64,000 bases of DNA, taken from assembly GCF_030247185.1 (NCBI RefSeq), contig NC_080571.1, positions 28,013,198 to 28,077,197 of the forward strand, read 5' to 3'. The notes under the pieces are model-generated. The model had not been told where the DNA came from. It was given only the letters and a program-made list of their open reading frames with translations, and made no database searches. The number at the start of each line of letters is the position of its first letter. Position 1 is the first letter of the stretch. Positions 31,481 through 41,633 of this stretch are shown here, piece by piece. The stretch is from Malaya genurostris (taxonomy: Eukaryota > Arthropoda > Insecta > Diptera > Culicidae). Position numbers and translations under genes: made by a program.

Positions 31481-32418
31481 ATGCGTGGACTTTCAGCAGA
31501 ACAACGTCAAAAAATTGTGTACAAATGGTGCACTGAACGCGGACTGTCACTGAGAAAGCTAGCAAAAATGGAAGAAGTAAGTGAAAAAGCCGTGCGAAAT
31601 GCAATTCAGGAAGTTCGGTGAGGATAACACCTTTGAGGATAAACCAAAAACGGGTCGAAAAAAAGGACCTGCAAACCCTCAGTTGGATAAACGTATACTG
31701 AAGGCGTTCGAGCAAAAGAAGGAGGTTTCAGTTCGGGATGTGGCCAAAAAAGTGGGCACTTCGAAGTCAAATGTTCTTCGTGCAAAAGAACGTTTGAATC
31801 TTCGACCCTATAAGAAGCAGAAACAACCAAAAGCTGTACAATACGATTGTTGCTGGAAATTTGAACTGCATAATCATGGACGACGAAACCTACGTGAAAC
31901 TCGATTACAAATCCTTGCCGGGACCACAATATTGTACGGTGCAAGAAGGACAAGTGTTAAACCAGTCCGAGACATCGATTGGATTTGGTAAGAAAGCTAT
32001 GGTCTGGCAAGCAATTTGTACCTGCGGTAAGATTTCGAAACCCTTCGTCACCACTGCTTCAATGAACAGCGAAATATACATCAAGGAGTGTTTACAAAAA
32101 CGACTTTTACCCATGATTCGAAGCCACAATGATCCTGCTGTTCTCTGACTAGATCTTGCTTCTTGCCACTACTCGAAATCAACGGTAGAATGGTGTACTA
32201 CCAAAAATGTCACTTTCGTCCCAAAAGACATGAATCCACCAAATTGCTCACAACTTCGACCAATTGAGGAATTTTGGGCATTAACGAAGGCACATCTTAG
32301 GAAACATGTCTCGGCAGCAGAAACCATTCAACAGTTCGAAAAAAATTGGAAAAAAGTGTCAAAACTTGTCGCCAAGAAGTCTGTCTTCGAAAATCGATCA
32401 CTTCTTCTAATCAGTTAG
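31481..32418 (+). pseudogene. DD37E (ITmD37E-like) transposase, broken
   Basis: Remnant of a transposase of the DD37E branch described from mosquitoes. The ATG at 31481 opens MRGLSAEQRQKIVYKWCTER with the first helix-turn-helix (LRKLAKMEEVSEKAV). A frameshift near 31615 moves reading to KPKTGRKKGPANPQLDKRIL and the second helix-turn-helix (VRDVAKKVGTSKSNVL). A further shift near 31845 leads to MDDETYVKLDYK (first Asp). The second Asp lies in LDLASCHYSK, preceded by an in-frame TGA near 32147. The Glu is in RPIEEFW, 37 residues later, confirming DD37E spacing. The C-terminus ends near 32418. Inverted repeats were not found on either side. Confidence 0.87.
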
Positions 32419-32499
32419 ATGGAGTTGGACGTCGCGGCCGACGACCTTCCACCAATATCAGCCACAATAGACCTTCTGCGTTGGGTAAAGTGTGTGTGA

Positions 32500-33105
32500 A
32501 TTTTGGAACTAAATTCAGAACTTGTTTTCGGGACTTAATTTCAGGTTTAGAATTTAGTTTCAGAATTCAGTTTCAGAATATAGTTCCAGTATACAGGTTC
32601 AGAGTTTAAAACTAAGACTCCGAAACCAAATCCTAATTCTGGATTCTGGACTAGACTTTTGGAACTGAATTTAGTGCCTTAGTTTTTGTTCGCAATTCGA
32701 ATTCTGATCTTAAAATTCAACTTAAAAGTTCTGGAACGATATTTAAAATCTGGATTTTGGTATCAAATTTTAGATCTGAACTTCAGAAAATTCAGAATCA
32801 GAACTCGTTTCAGTATTCAGAACCTGAGTGCTGGAACTCAACTCCGAATTTGTATTGTGAAACTAGATTTTAAAAACTGAGTTTATTTTCGTTAATTCAG
32901 GGTCGGAATTCAGTTCTAGAATTGAATTCGAAACCATTTATTCTGAAAATGGGTTCAGTAACAGAATTCTAGAACTAAACCAATTAACTAAATTCTTGAC
33001 TTGGACTTCGAATCTGAATTTCAAATGAGTTCTGAGCCAGTACAAGGTTCCAAATTTAGTTTATGAATTCAGTTCCTGGTCCAGATTTAGGATTCAAGTA
33101 CATAT
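32500..33105. repeat. Degenerate GAATTCAGTTC repeat tract, part 1
   Basis: Roughly 600 bp built from variants of TTCAGAATTCAGTTC and TTCTGGAACT in both orientations, with no fixed period. Similar tracts lie at 34505-34735, 35645-35935 and 58020-58135. Confidence 0.75.
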
Positions 33106-33112
33106 AAATAAG

Positions 33113-34500
33113 TGGTGGCAAAACATACTCAACAGTTGTAAATATAGAACGAATTTCACAGATCAATTCTTCCTAGAATCATCAAAATATTCCCAGAAAC
33201 ATATGCGAAGCTTTTCTTCACTGAGCATAAAAATCTACAAAAAAAACAGTGTTGGTTATATTTTGTACCCTCATCTGTGCCACGTTATTTACTGAGAGTA
33301 CAAATTAGTTCGGTCTGTTTTCAAAAAATGGCTCTGGTTTTTTATGAATATTGACCAGCAATAGCTGTTTGGATAGTTTCAAGAGGTTTAAAATCTGTCA
33401 TTAATATTTAGTTCATATTGCTTCGAGTTTTTTTTAAACTTGTTTTCCAATGTTTTAATTATGAGCAATTTAGTGTTAACTAAGCAGCATTTGCAGTTTC
33501 ACATTTCCTAAACGATCGTCAATAATGATATACTTAAAATAATCTACAACCTTCACAAAATGCGAGGGTGTAAAATATATCGAAATTGGTCAAGTAACAA
33601 CTGAGCTATGATAGCTCAAAGTTACCGTTCCAACTTTTTTTCAGGCTTGGTGCTCCGCGTAACTTTTTGCCTTTCTCATATAGAAAGGTTATGTAATCAC
33701 TGTGAAAACGGACTTTTGAACCGAGGCCCGCAGGGCCGAGTGTCATATACCATTTGACTCAGTTCGTCAAGTACGCAAAATGTCTGTGTGTGCATGTGTG
33801 TATGTAACTTTTCTCGGAGATGGCTGAACCGATTTTCACAAACTTAGATTCAAATGAAAGGTCTTGAGGTTCCATAAAAAATTCCTGAATATTATTTGGA
33901 TCCATCTTCCGGTTCGGGAGTTATGGGGTAAAATATGCAAAAATATGAAAATATGTTTTCTAGCTTTCCTCATAGATGGAGCGACCGATTTTCATAAACT
34001 TAGGTTCAAATGAAAGCTCCTGTGGTCCCATACGTAATTCCTGAATTTCATCTGGATTCGACTTCCGGATCCGGAAATATAAGGTAAAGTGTGTTAAAAA
34101 TTGTATACCATCACTGAAAAGGGCGAAGAATCGTAAAAAGTTTTCTAAATCGACCTCGAATCTTCTCAAATTTATAGTTTTTATCAGTAGACGGTCAAAC
34201 AAACCGATTTCGGTTATCCTTTTTAGGAATCGAAGAAAATTATTTTGAAGAATACCACAGTATGTTATTATGTTTGATAGTATAATTGATATGAGAAAGG
34301 CATCATTACACCAATAGGTGGATTAAAACAGGTTTTTTTTTGGTAAAATCGCTCCCTGAACACATGTAAGTAATAGTTGTTTTGTGAATTAACAAACTAA
34401 GTGCAGAAAAACTTCACAAAGTTTTTTTGGGAATATTCGAATGAATTTAAAAAAATCGATTTGCGGAATTTATCCGATGTTTACAACTGTTGAGTTTTTC
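33113..34500. repeat. Insertion with ACTCAACAGTTGTAAA inverted ends
   Basis: The left end carries ACTCAACAGTTGTAAAT (near 33127) and the right end TTTACAACTGTTGAGT (near 34474). These are inverted copies bounding a segment that splits the GAATTCAG tract. Inside is another dispersed repeat (33660-34335). A related left end occurs at 58148, also next to a GAATTCAG tract, so tract and element may form one larger repeat unit. Confidence 0.55.
33660..34335 (+). repeat. Dispersed repeat (GCCTTTCTCATATAGAAAGG family), complete-looking copy
   Basis: It begins TTGCCTTTCTCATATAGAAA and ends GAGAAAGGCATCATTACACC, with AATAGGTGGATTAAAACAGG after it. Characteristic internal motifs are CGAGGCCCGCAGGGCCGAG, CCATTTGACTCAGTTCGTC, a TGTGTGTGCATGTGTGTATG run, and GAGATGGCTGAACCGATTTT. 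Relatives occur at 27053-27277, at 54955-55764 with 57204-57335, and at 60535-62620. Confidence 0.82.
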
Positions 34501-34504
34501 TTGT

Positions 34505-34735
34505 CAGAATTCTAGACCAGGATTCAGAAACTAGAACTGAGTTCAAAAACAAAATTCGAAATCTGGGACAGGCCCAGAATTCAATTCATGAATTGAATTC
34601 CAGAAACTGAACTCATGTTCAGAATCAGGTTCAGGTTCCAAATTTCGGAATTAAATTCTGGAGACGGATTCAGGAATTATTCTGGCTCAGGAGTCAGTTC
34701 TAAAATTCAAGTTCGGAGTTCAGATCCAACGATTA
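34505..34735. repeat. Degenerate GAATTCAGTTC repeat tract, part 2
   Basis: Continuation of the tract at 32500-33105, after the insertion. Confidence 0.7.
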
Positions 34736-34739
34736 CAAT

Positions 34740-35640
34740 TTTTGTCGTGAATACGATTTACTTTACTATGGGGTGCCTTTTCAAAATTTACCCTCTGAGA
34801 GAGTGATAAGTTTTTGATCGTGAATATCTCTTGTTGTATCTAACGAATCAAGATAATTTTTGCTACATGCCATCGGGAATATAATCACAATTTTATGATA
34901 AAATTTTCAGTTGTGTGACATAATCTCAAATAATTCAAAATTAAACTTTTCTGAAATGTTTGGTATAAACGAGTATCAAAGAGGATAATTCATAAGGCGC
35001 GTTTGCTTTTCTCGTATTTCTAAAGCTCATAGCTCAGTGATCTGTGAAGGGATTTATATAATCTAACTACCAATAAAATCGAAATTTTTCCACTTAAGTG
35101 TGTATAGCAAAAGCATTGAAGAATTTCAATAGTACACTATTGAAAAACCTGTTTCATTTGACCCATGTCAATACCAGCCAATCAGAACGCGTTCTGAAGA
35201 AGAGAACAAAATATCTGCTGCTGTACAACAAATCGTTCGAGAAAAATTTTCCGAAAAGTGGTGAATATCGTAGTGAGTTCCTCAATTTGGTACTTCTGAA
35301 TGCTAGAAACGAATCCCTACAGCATATTGATAGCTTCTGTCAATAAATTATGCAAATCCGAAATGAAATAATCGACATTAAAATTCTGTATGCGGCTATT
35401 TTTATAGCCGTTAGGACCGCCCATTAGTGAAAAAGCTACAAACGAAACCAGGTAGAAATAAGCCTCTCAACAAGAAGTGAAGCCTTCTTTTTTTTTGCGA
35501 AAAATGTGCAAAAGGGGAATGCTTGCATAATTCATACAATTGATCAACTAATTGATATTCGGATGTGTTAAGGAACATGTCAGTTGTTTTCGTATTCACG
35601 ACATCCAGTTATGTCTCTGACATTACCCACCCGCCTTTTT
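34740..35640 (+). repeat. Dispersed repeat (GGCGGGTGGGTAATGTC family), longest copy
   Basis: It starts ACTTTACTATGGGGTGCCTT and ends with GACATTACCCACCCGCC. It is found inverted at 25145-25750 and interrupted by a transposon at 21640-23230. An open frame of 82 residues at 35098-35346 lies in the segment missing from the other copies and has no recognised motif. The repeat itself splits a GAATTCAG tract. Ends show no clear inverted repeat. Confidence 0.8.
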
Positions 35641-35644
35641 TCCA

Positions 35645-35935
35645 GAAATCGGAAGTTGAAGTCCTAAACTAGAATTCAGGATTCGAATTGCGAACATAAA
35701 ATAAGGACCTAAATTCAGTTCCAAAATCTAGTCAAGAAACCAGTTCCAGAACCAAGAAGTTTTTAAACTGTAAACTGAAACTAAATTCTAAACCTGGAAA
35801 AAGTTCAGAATTCAGATGGATCAGAATACCAGTTCTGAAAAATTAGTCCCGAAACTACGGACTTAGAATTCAGTTCCAGAATCCAATCATAAATTCAGCT
35901 CCCGAACCCAGATGCAGTATTCAAAAGCTAAATGC
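35645..35935. repeat. Degenerate GAATTCAGTTC repeat tract, part 3
   Basis: The third segment of the same tract, resuming after the insertion at 34740-35640. Confidence 0.7.
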
Positions 35936-36873
35936 GATTACTGTTAATTTGTCTTTGCTACTACTAGTTGGAGTTTCGCAACACGATCGATTAAGTTATC
36001 AAGGTTATCTAACACTGTTAAAACCTTGATCATAAATTGTTTATTATACACTAAGGTCTCTTTTTACACGGTATTTTTCGCACGGTTTTTTTATACACGG
36101 CTTTTTTGCACGGTTTCCGGAATTAACACGGTTTCTGATGAGCATTTGAAAAGCACTGTCATTTGTTTTTTGAGAAAAATTAAAAAAAAAGGTACCCGGT
36201 TGTCTGTAAGAAAACGATTATGAGAGTTAATTTAAAGTTTAAATCATTCATTCAACAATTCACGGGAGTTGACTGTCGTTCCATAAAATGATTAATCAGT
36301 CTTCAGATCTTGAATCCCTGTCGAAAATTACACGACAGCGTCTCTTCCGCTCTTGATGTGTATGATGTCAGCATCGTCATTGATATCATTGAGAATTTCG
36401 TAGCGTTGAAGAACTAGTCAAATTTACTAATCTCTTCAACTCTTCATCATATCGAGCAGTACAGTATTTTATACTCATTTGAATGATATAGCTCTAATAG
36501 TATTATGATTTTGACACATAGTAATACCTTTTCTAATTTGATCCACATTCATCTCTATGAATGCTTCCCCTTTGAAGCTGTCGCTGCGTGCATAGATCTT
36601 CATCCAATACCCATGTCTTCCCACTCAGTTTAGTTGAGAATGACTGTTAAGATCGTTAGTGTTTACTACGCATCGCACCTTCGGAATTGAAAAGAACTTA
36701 TTTTCAAGCTTTTTTTGTAGTGAAGGTGTTTATGGGTTCTAATTGTACGTATGTATTATCGTTCTTTTGAAAACTGAATGCATTATACAGAAGGCATGAG
36801 CCATTTAGAATAATTTGCTTATCGTACAACGCGTTTTCTAAGTGTTTTAATTTGTCATCCAATGCTTTTAATT
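35936..36873. other. AT-rich DNA with a short CACGG-rich repeat
   Basis: Between 36050 and 36140 the motifs TTTACACGG, CGCACGGTTTTTT and TTGCACGGTTT alternate, suggesting a fragment of a short dispersed repeat. Otherwise nothing was recognised up to the Jockey-like element. Confidence 0.45.
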
Positions 36874-36887
36874 AAGTATGACTGGAT
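36874..36887 (+). repeat. Target-site duplication X, outer copy
   Basis: AAGTATGACTGGAT. Its partner is at 41620-41633, in reverse orientation, next to the other Jockey-like copy. Confidence 0.88.
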
Positions 36888-37018
36888 CAGTCGGTGTTGA
36901 ACAGTCGTTCGCACCGCACGCGTATAGCTCTTGGCTCCTGGAATTTTTTTCTGGCAACCTAGAGTGTCATTGATTCAAGGCTTCAGTCTTTTTCAAGGCT
37001 ACCTGAATCACTAACTAA

Positions 37019-37080
37019 GTGACTAAGTGATACAAAGAGTGATATTAGAGTGACTAAGTGATACAAAGAGTGATATTAGA
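37019..37080 (+). repeat. Two tandem 31-bp units in the Jockey-like 5' leader
   Basis: GTGACTAAGTGATACAAAGA plus 11 further bases, at 37019-37049, is repeated exactly at 37050-37080. The mirror copy carries the same doubling (about 46142-46205). Repeats in 5' leaders can be promoter units (inference). Confidence 0.9.
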
Positions 37081-37182
37081 GTGACTAAGAAATTAATCAG
37101 CCTTTTTTAAGGCTAGCTAGGAGTCTAATCGAAGACTAATTTAGCCTAGTTAATTTAATTTAAAATTTCATTAATTTCAAAA

Positions 37183-38673
37183 ATGCCTGCGTCCAACCGG
37201 AAAGGCAACAAGCCTAAGGCTAAAAATAATTCAATACGGAATAAATCACAATCCGTTATTCAACATTTTTCTAATAACATTCACGATCTTATAGAATCTG
37301 AATGTAAAAATAAAAGACAACGGACGGATTTCCCTTCCGTTGATCCTATGCCGTCTAACAATATTTACGAGATTCTTCCTGAATCCGATTGTAGCGACAT
37401 AGAAGAAAATTCTTCAAAAATTCCCAAAATGGACGCTTGTCGTTCTGGGAAGAAACATCAATCTATGCCACCAGTGACGGTGATGATTTCCGACTTCAAA
37501 GCATTCCGTACTGAGCTTTCTACTTTTCTCCCGGAAGTAAAAGTCTCATTTCAAATCGGACGAAGAGGAGAATGTCGAGTCTTGGTGGATGGATTGGAAG
37601 ATTACGAACGTCTTATTCGATATTTGTCCGAAAAACTTCATAAATTTTATTCATATGATATAAAATCAGACAGACCCTTCAAGGCTGTCTTGAAAGGATT
37701 ATCAAATGATCAAAGTATTGATGAAATTAAAAATGAACTAAAAGAATTGCTTGGTTTTGCCCCTTCCCAAGTAATACTTATGAAAAAAAGAGCGAATGGT
37801 ACTTCTAAACCACGCTCTGGAATTTCCCATGAACTTTACCTAATACACTTCAATCGAAGTGATGTAAACAATTTGAAAACTTTAGAAAAAGTACGTTTCA
37901 TTTCCCACATTAAAATTCATTGGGAACATTATAAACGGCATAATCGTATTGCAAACTTAACGCAATGTCGTCGTTGCCAAGGCTTCGGTCATGGAACCAA
38001 AAATTGTCATATGGATATACGGTGTTTGAATTGTGGTAAATCGCATTCGAAAGACGTTTGTCCAATGAATGAAACCACTGATAAATTTTCATGTTCAAAT
38101 TGCAATGGAAATCATAAATCCAATTATTTGAAATGTCCTGTCAGGGAAAAAATTTTAAACGCTCGTTCGCTTAGACAACAAGTCAAATCAACTACCTTAA
38201 ATTTACAGAATATACCTGAAAATTCTTCTAAGGCACCTGCCAATTCGTCTTCTAACGAAAACAATTTATTGACAGGTAGATCGACCTCGTCATCATCTTC
38301 TTCTAATGTCAATTATGCTGGTATATTAGGTAGAAATCTATCTCCTATTTCTTCTAATGTAAATAATCAAAACACAGGACCGCCTTGCAGTTCTTCTTCT
38401 AACGAAAACAATTTATTAATAGGTAGACCGGCCAAATCATCTTCTTCTAATGGCAGTCTACCTACAAATATTCCTTCAATGCAATTCGCTTCTTTAAATG
38501 AAGTCGATTTAGGCGATATAACTGAAAATAAAATGATCTACCTACAAGATCAACTTTTTCAAATGATCATCCAAATGAATTCGACATCATCACTTTTTGA
38601 AGCATTTCAAATCGGATGGAAATTTGCAAATAATATTATAATGAATTTAAAATTTAACAGTGATGTTAAATAA
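37183..38673 (+). CDS. Jockey-like ORF1, Gag-type protein (496 aa)
   Basis: Nucleic-acid-binding protein that coats the element's RNA. From the ATG at 37183, residues 1-95 are basic and polar. About 96-165 contain PPVTVMISDFKAFRTEL. About 166-250 (PFKAVLKGLSNDQSIDEIKN...) match the domain that precedes the zinc knuckles in Jockey Gag proteins (PRE_C2HC type). Three knuckles follow: CRRCQGFGHGTKNC at 262-275, CLNCGKSHSKDVC at 281-293, and CSNCNGNHKSNYLKC at 304-318. The tail has Ser/Asn-rich repeats (SSSNENNLL... three times). The stop lies inside the start of ORF2, overlapping by 11 bases. The frame is intact, unlike the right copy. Confidence 0.93.
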   Translation: MPASNRKGNKPKAKNNSIRNKSQSVIQHFSNNIHDLIESECKNKRQRTDFPSVDPMPSNNIYEILPESDCSDIEENSSKIPKMDACRSGKKHQSMPPVTVMISDFKAFRTELSTFLPEVKVSFQIGRRGECRVLVDGLEDYERLIRYLSEKLHKFYSYDIKSDRPFKAVLKGLSNDQSIDEIKNELKELLGFAPSQVILMKKRANGTSKPRSGISHELYLIHFNRSDVNNLKTLEKVRFISHIKIHWEHYKRHNRIANLTQCRRCQGFGHGTKNCHMDIRCLNCGKSHSKDVCPMNETTDKFSCSNCNGNHKSNYLKCPVREKILNARSLRQQVKSTTLNLQNIPENSSKAPANSSSNENNLLTGRSTSSSSSSNVNYAGILGRNLSPISSNVNNQNTGPPCSSSSNENNLLIGRPAKSSSSNGSLPTNIPSMQFASLNEVDLGDITENKMIYLQDQLFQMIIQMNSTSSLFEAFQIGWKFANNIIMNLKFNSDVK

Positions 38674-41314
38674 TTATTTGAATATTTTAAATTGGAATGC
38701 TCGATCTTTGAAATCGAGTGAAGATGAATTTTATAATTTTCTCAAAGTTCACAAAATTCATATTGCCATTGTGACAGAAACTTTTCTAAAACCAAATGTA
38801 AAATTGAAAAGTAATCCACATTATGTGGTTCATCGATTTGACAGGTTTACTGGAATTGGTGGTGGAGTTGCCATTTTTGTCCAACGGCAAATTAAACATC
38901 GAATTTTACCTTCTTTCAATACTAAAGTTATTGAAAGCTTGGGAATCGAAGTTGAAACCATTCATGGAATTTATTTCATCGCTGGAGCATATTTGCCATT
39001 CCAATGCACCGGCGAACAATTAAATTTCTTTAAAGGCGATTTGCAAAAACTTACAAGATATCGATCGAAATTTTTCGTAATAGGGGACTTAAATGCTAAG
39101 CATGTCCAGTGGAATTGTAGGCAAAATAACAGTAATGGTAAAATACTTCATAATCAACTCTCAGCTGGTTACTTCACAGTTCTTCATCCCAGTAATCCTA
39201 CTTGTTTCTCTTCCGTGAAAAACCCGTCTACAATTGATCTGGTTCTAACAGATCAAAGTCACATTTGTAGTGAACCGATTACTCATGCTGACTTTGACTC
39301 AGATCATCTTCCTGTAACATTCAGACTTTCCAACGAAGCTATAATTAATCCAATTAGTTCTATTTTCAACTATCATAGAGCAAATTGGTTGGATTACAGA
39401 TCTCACATTGAAAATCATGTGGATCATGAAACTATTTTAGAAAATTCTGCGGACATCGAGATAGCAATTGATAATTTGAATCATTATATTATCGAAGCTA
39501 GAAATCTTTCAGTTCCCAAAGCTCAAACTAAAATTAATTCTCCTATCATCGATGACAATCTTCAACTGCTCATTCGGTTGAAGAATGTTCGTCGACGACA
39601 ATATCAACGTTCTCGTGATCCTGCTATGAAAAACATAGTTAAGGATTTACAAAAAGAAATTAAACATAGATTTACTCTTTTGCGAAATGAAAATTTTGCT
39701 AAAGAAGTTGAACAAATTAAACCATATTCTAAACCTTTCTGGAAACTTTCTAATGTTCTTAAGAAACCTCAGAAACCAATTCCTGCTCTCAAGGAAGGAA
39801 TTCAAATACTTCTTACAAATGGCGAAAAAGCTCAAAAGCTAGCTCAGCAGTTCGAGAGTGTCCACAATTTTAATTTAAACGTTGTGAGTCCTATTGAAAA
39901 TGAAGTCTCACTGAAATATGAGCATATTTCAACCCAAGTGTTATCTCAAGATGACATTATTGAGACGAATTTTGATAAATTTAAGTCAATTATTAGGAAA
40001 CTTAAAAACATGAAGGCTTCGGGTAATGATGGAATTTTTAATATTTTTATTAAAAATCTTCCCGATGTTGCCTTGAGACTCCTGGTTAAAATTTTCAACA
40101 AATGTTTTTCATTAGCTTACTTCCCAAAAAGATGGAAAAACGCTAAAGTAATTCCTATTCTAAAACCTGATAAAAATCCAGCAGAAACATCAAGTTATCG
40201 ACCAATTAGCTTACTTTCTTCTATCAGTAAACTTTTTGAAAAAATTATCTTGTTGAGATTGATGTCTCATATAAATGAGAATTCAATTTTTTCACCAGAG
40301 CAGTTTGGATTTCGTCATGAACATTCAACTACTCATCAACTTGTCAGAGTAACGAACATGATAAAATCAAATAAATCTTCTGGGTTATCCACTGGAGTTG
40401 CTCTTCTAGACATAGAAAAAGCATTCGACAGTGTTTGGCACAAAGGTTTAATAGCAAAAATGTCTGATTTCCAGTTTCCTATTTATTTGATCAAAATGAT
40501 TCAAAATTATTTAACTGATCGTACTCTTCAGGTTAGCTATCAGAATTGTAAATCTGAATTGCTACCCGTACGAGCCGGTGTTCCGCAGGGTTCGAGTGTA
40601 GCTCCAATCTTGTATAATATTTTCACTTCTGATCTTCCAAATCTACCCGTTGGTTGTCAGAAATCGCTATTCTGTGACGACACAAGTCTGTTAGCCACAG
40701 GTAGAAATCTAAGAGTGATCTGCAGTCGCCTACAAAGAAGTTTAAATATTTTCAGTGATTATCTGTCAAAATGGAAAATTAAACCAAATGCAGCAAAAAC
40801 GCAATTAATTATCTTTCCTCACAAGCCAAGAGCTTCTTTTCTTAAACCAAACAATAATCACATTCTCAAATTGAATGGCTTGGAATTGACATGGTCTGAT
40901 CAAGCTAAATACTTAGGTTTAACGTATGACAAAAAACTCACTTTCAAGGATCACATTGAAGGAATCCAGGCAAAGTGTAATAAATATATTAAATGTTTAT
41001 ATCCTCTTATAAACAGAAATTCCAAGCTCTGTCTAAAAAACAAATTGTTAATTTATAAACAAATTTTCAGACCAGCCATGCTTTATGCGGTACCAATTTG
41101 GTCAAGCTGTTGTTCCACCAGGAAGAAAACGCTTCAAAGGATTCAGAATAAAATTCTGAAAATGATTTTGAAGCGTCCTCCCTGGTTTAGTACAAATGAG
41201 TTACACAGACTCACAAATATAGAACCATTAGATGTAATGTCACATAATATTATAAGCAAATTCCGACAAAAATCGATGCAATCTTCAATTGAATCGATTC
41301 GCTCTCTGTATTAG
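38663..41314 (+). CDS. Jockey-like ORF2: endonuclease and reverse transcriptase (883 aa)
   Basis: Target-primed retrotransposition enzyme. The first ATG in frame is 38663; a GTG lies one codon upstream. Residues about 5-225 are an APE-type endonuclease (LNWNARSL, TETFL, FFVIGDLNAKHVQWN, STIDLVLTD, DSDHLPV). The reverse transcriptase spans about 430-720 (SSYRPISLLSSISKLFEK, VALLDIEKAFDSVWHKGL, VPQGSSVAPILYNIFTSDL, and LFCDDTSLLATG). The catalytic box is FCDD, with Cys where most relatives have Ala, and it is the same in both copies. There is no RNase H. It ends at TAG 41312-41314 with no internal stop. The ORF1/ORF2 overlap suggests coupled translation. Confidence 0.94.
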   Translation: MLNNYLNILNWNARSLKSSEDEFYNFLKVHKIHIAIVTETFLKPNVKLKSNPHYVVHRFDRFTGIGGGVAIFVQRQIKHRILPSFNTKVIESLGIEVETIHGIYFIAGAYLPFQCTGEQLNFFKGDLQKLTRYRSKFFVIGDLNAKHVQWNCRQNNSNGKILHNQLSAGYFTVLHPSNPTCFSSVKNPSTIDLVLTDQSHICSEPITHADFDSDHLPVTFRLSNEAIINPISSIFNYHRANWLDYRSHIENHVDHETILENSADIEIAIDNLNHYIIEARNLSVPKAQTKINSPIIDDNLQLLIRLKNVRRRQYQRSRDPAMKNIVKDLQKEIKHRFTLLRNENFAKEVEQIKPYSKPFWKLSNVLKKPQKPIPALKEGIQILLTNGEKAQKLAQQFESVHNFNLNVVSPIENEVSLKYEHISTQVLSQDDIIETNFDKFKSIIRKLKNMKASGNDGIFNIFIKNLPDVALRLLVKIFNKCFSLAYFPKRWKNAKVIPILKPDKNPAETSSYRPISLLSSISKLFEKIILLRLMSHINENSIFSPEQFGFRHEHSTTHQLVRVTNMIKSNKSSGLSTGVALLDIEKAFDSVWHKGLIAKMSDFQFPIYLIKMIQNYLTDRTLQVSYQNCKSELLPVRAGVPQGSSVAPILYNIFTSDLPNLPVGCQKSLFCDDTSLLATGRNLRVICSRLQRSLNIFSDYLSKWKIKPNAAKTQLIIFPHKPRASFLKPNNNHILKLNGLELTWSDQAKYLGLTYDKKLTFKDHIEGIQAKCNKYIKCLYPLINRNSKLCLKNKLLIYKQIFRPAMLYAVPIWSSCCSTRKKTLQRIQNKILKMILKRPPWFSTNELHRLTNIEPLDVMSHNIISKFRQKSMQSSIESIRSLY

Positions 41315-41565
41315 TTAGTAAGTTAGTATATAAGTTCCTTTTCCCCATTACACAATACAAGTAGGTTTAGAATTTTCCCTACACAAAAATCTCAGAATTG
41401 CGGAAGCAAATGATGTCTTCATGGTAATAACCAAATCATATATATATATAACAGGGCTGAAAAGTCACCACTTGTGGCTGAACACCCAATTTAAATCTTA
41501 ATAATTTAATTTTAACTCATATTCCAATAAATAGTTATTTAAAAATAAAAAAAAAAAAAAAAAAA

Positions 41566-41578
41566 GTTATTTCACAAT
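41566..41578 (+). repeat. Target-site duplication Y, inner copy
   Basis: GTTATTTCACAAT. Its partner is at 46349-46361, in reverse orientation, beyond the 5' end of the right copy. Confidence 0.88.
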
Positions 41579-41619
41579 AAAAACGGAAATCTAGAACACA
41601 GCCTGAGGTTACGAGAAGA
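41579..41619. other. Unique spacer between the two Jockey-like copies
   Basis: About 41 bp of non-element DNA between the Y and X repeats. This is the only host sequence between two 4.7-kb inverted arms. Confidence 0.85.
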
Positions 41620-41633
41620 ATCCAGTCATACTT
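41620..41633 (-). repeat. Target-site duplication X, inner copy (inverted)
   Basis: ATCCAGTCATACTT, the reverse complement of 36874-36887. Confidence 0.88.

Larger units (their letters stand above)
36888..41565 (+). mobile_element. Jockey-like non-LTR retrotransposon, left copy, coding-intact
   Basis: The element is 4678 bp, starting CAGTCGGTGTTGAACAG and ending in a poly(A) tail at about 41546-41565. Order: 5' leader with a duplicated 31-bp unit, ORF1, ORF2 (overlapping), 3' UTR. It lacks RNase H, as expected of the Jockey clade. The 5' flank is AAGTATGACTGGAT (36874-36887), but the 3' flank is GTTATTTCACAAT (41566-41578), so the flanks do not match each other. The matching partners sit at the other copy. 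Both ORFs are open, making this the more complete of the two copies. Confidence 0.93.

Noticed and set aside
35098..35346. 82-codon frame in the dispersed repeat
   Set aside because: Lies in a segment absent from other copies and has no motif; kept only as a remark in the repeat finding.
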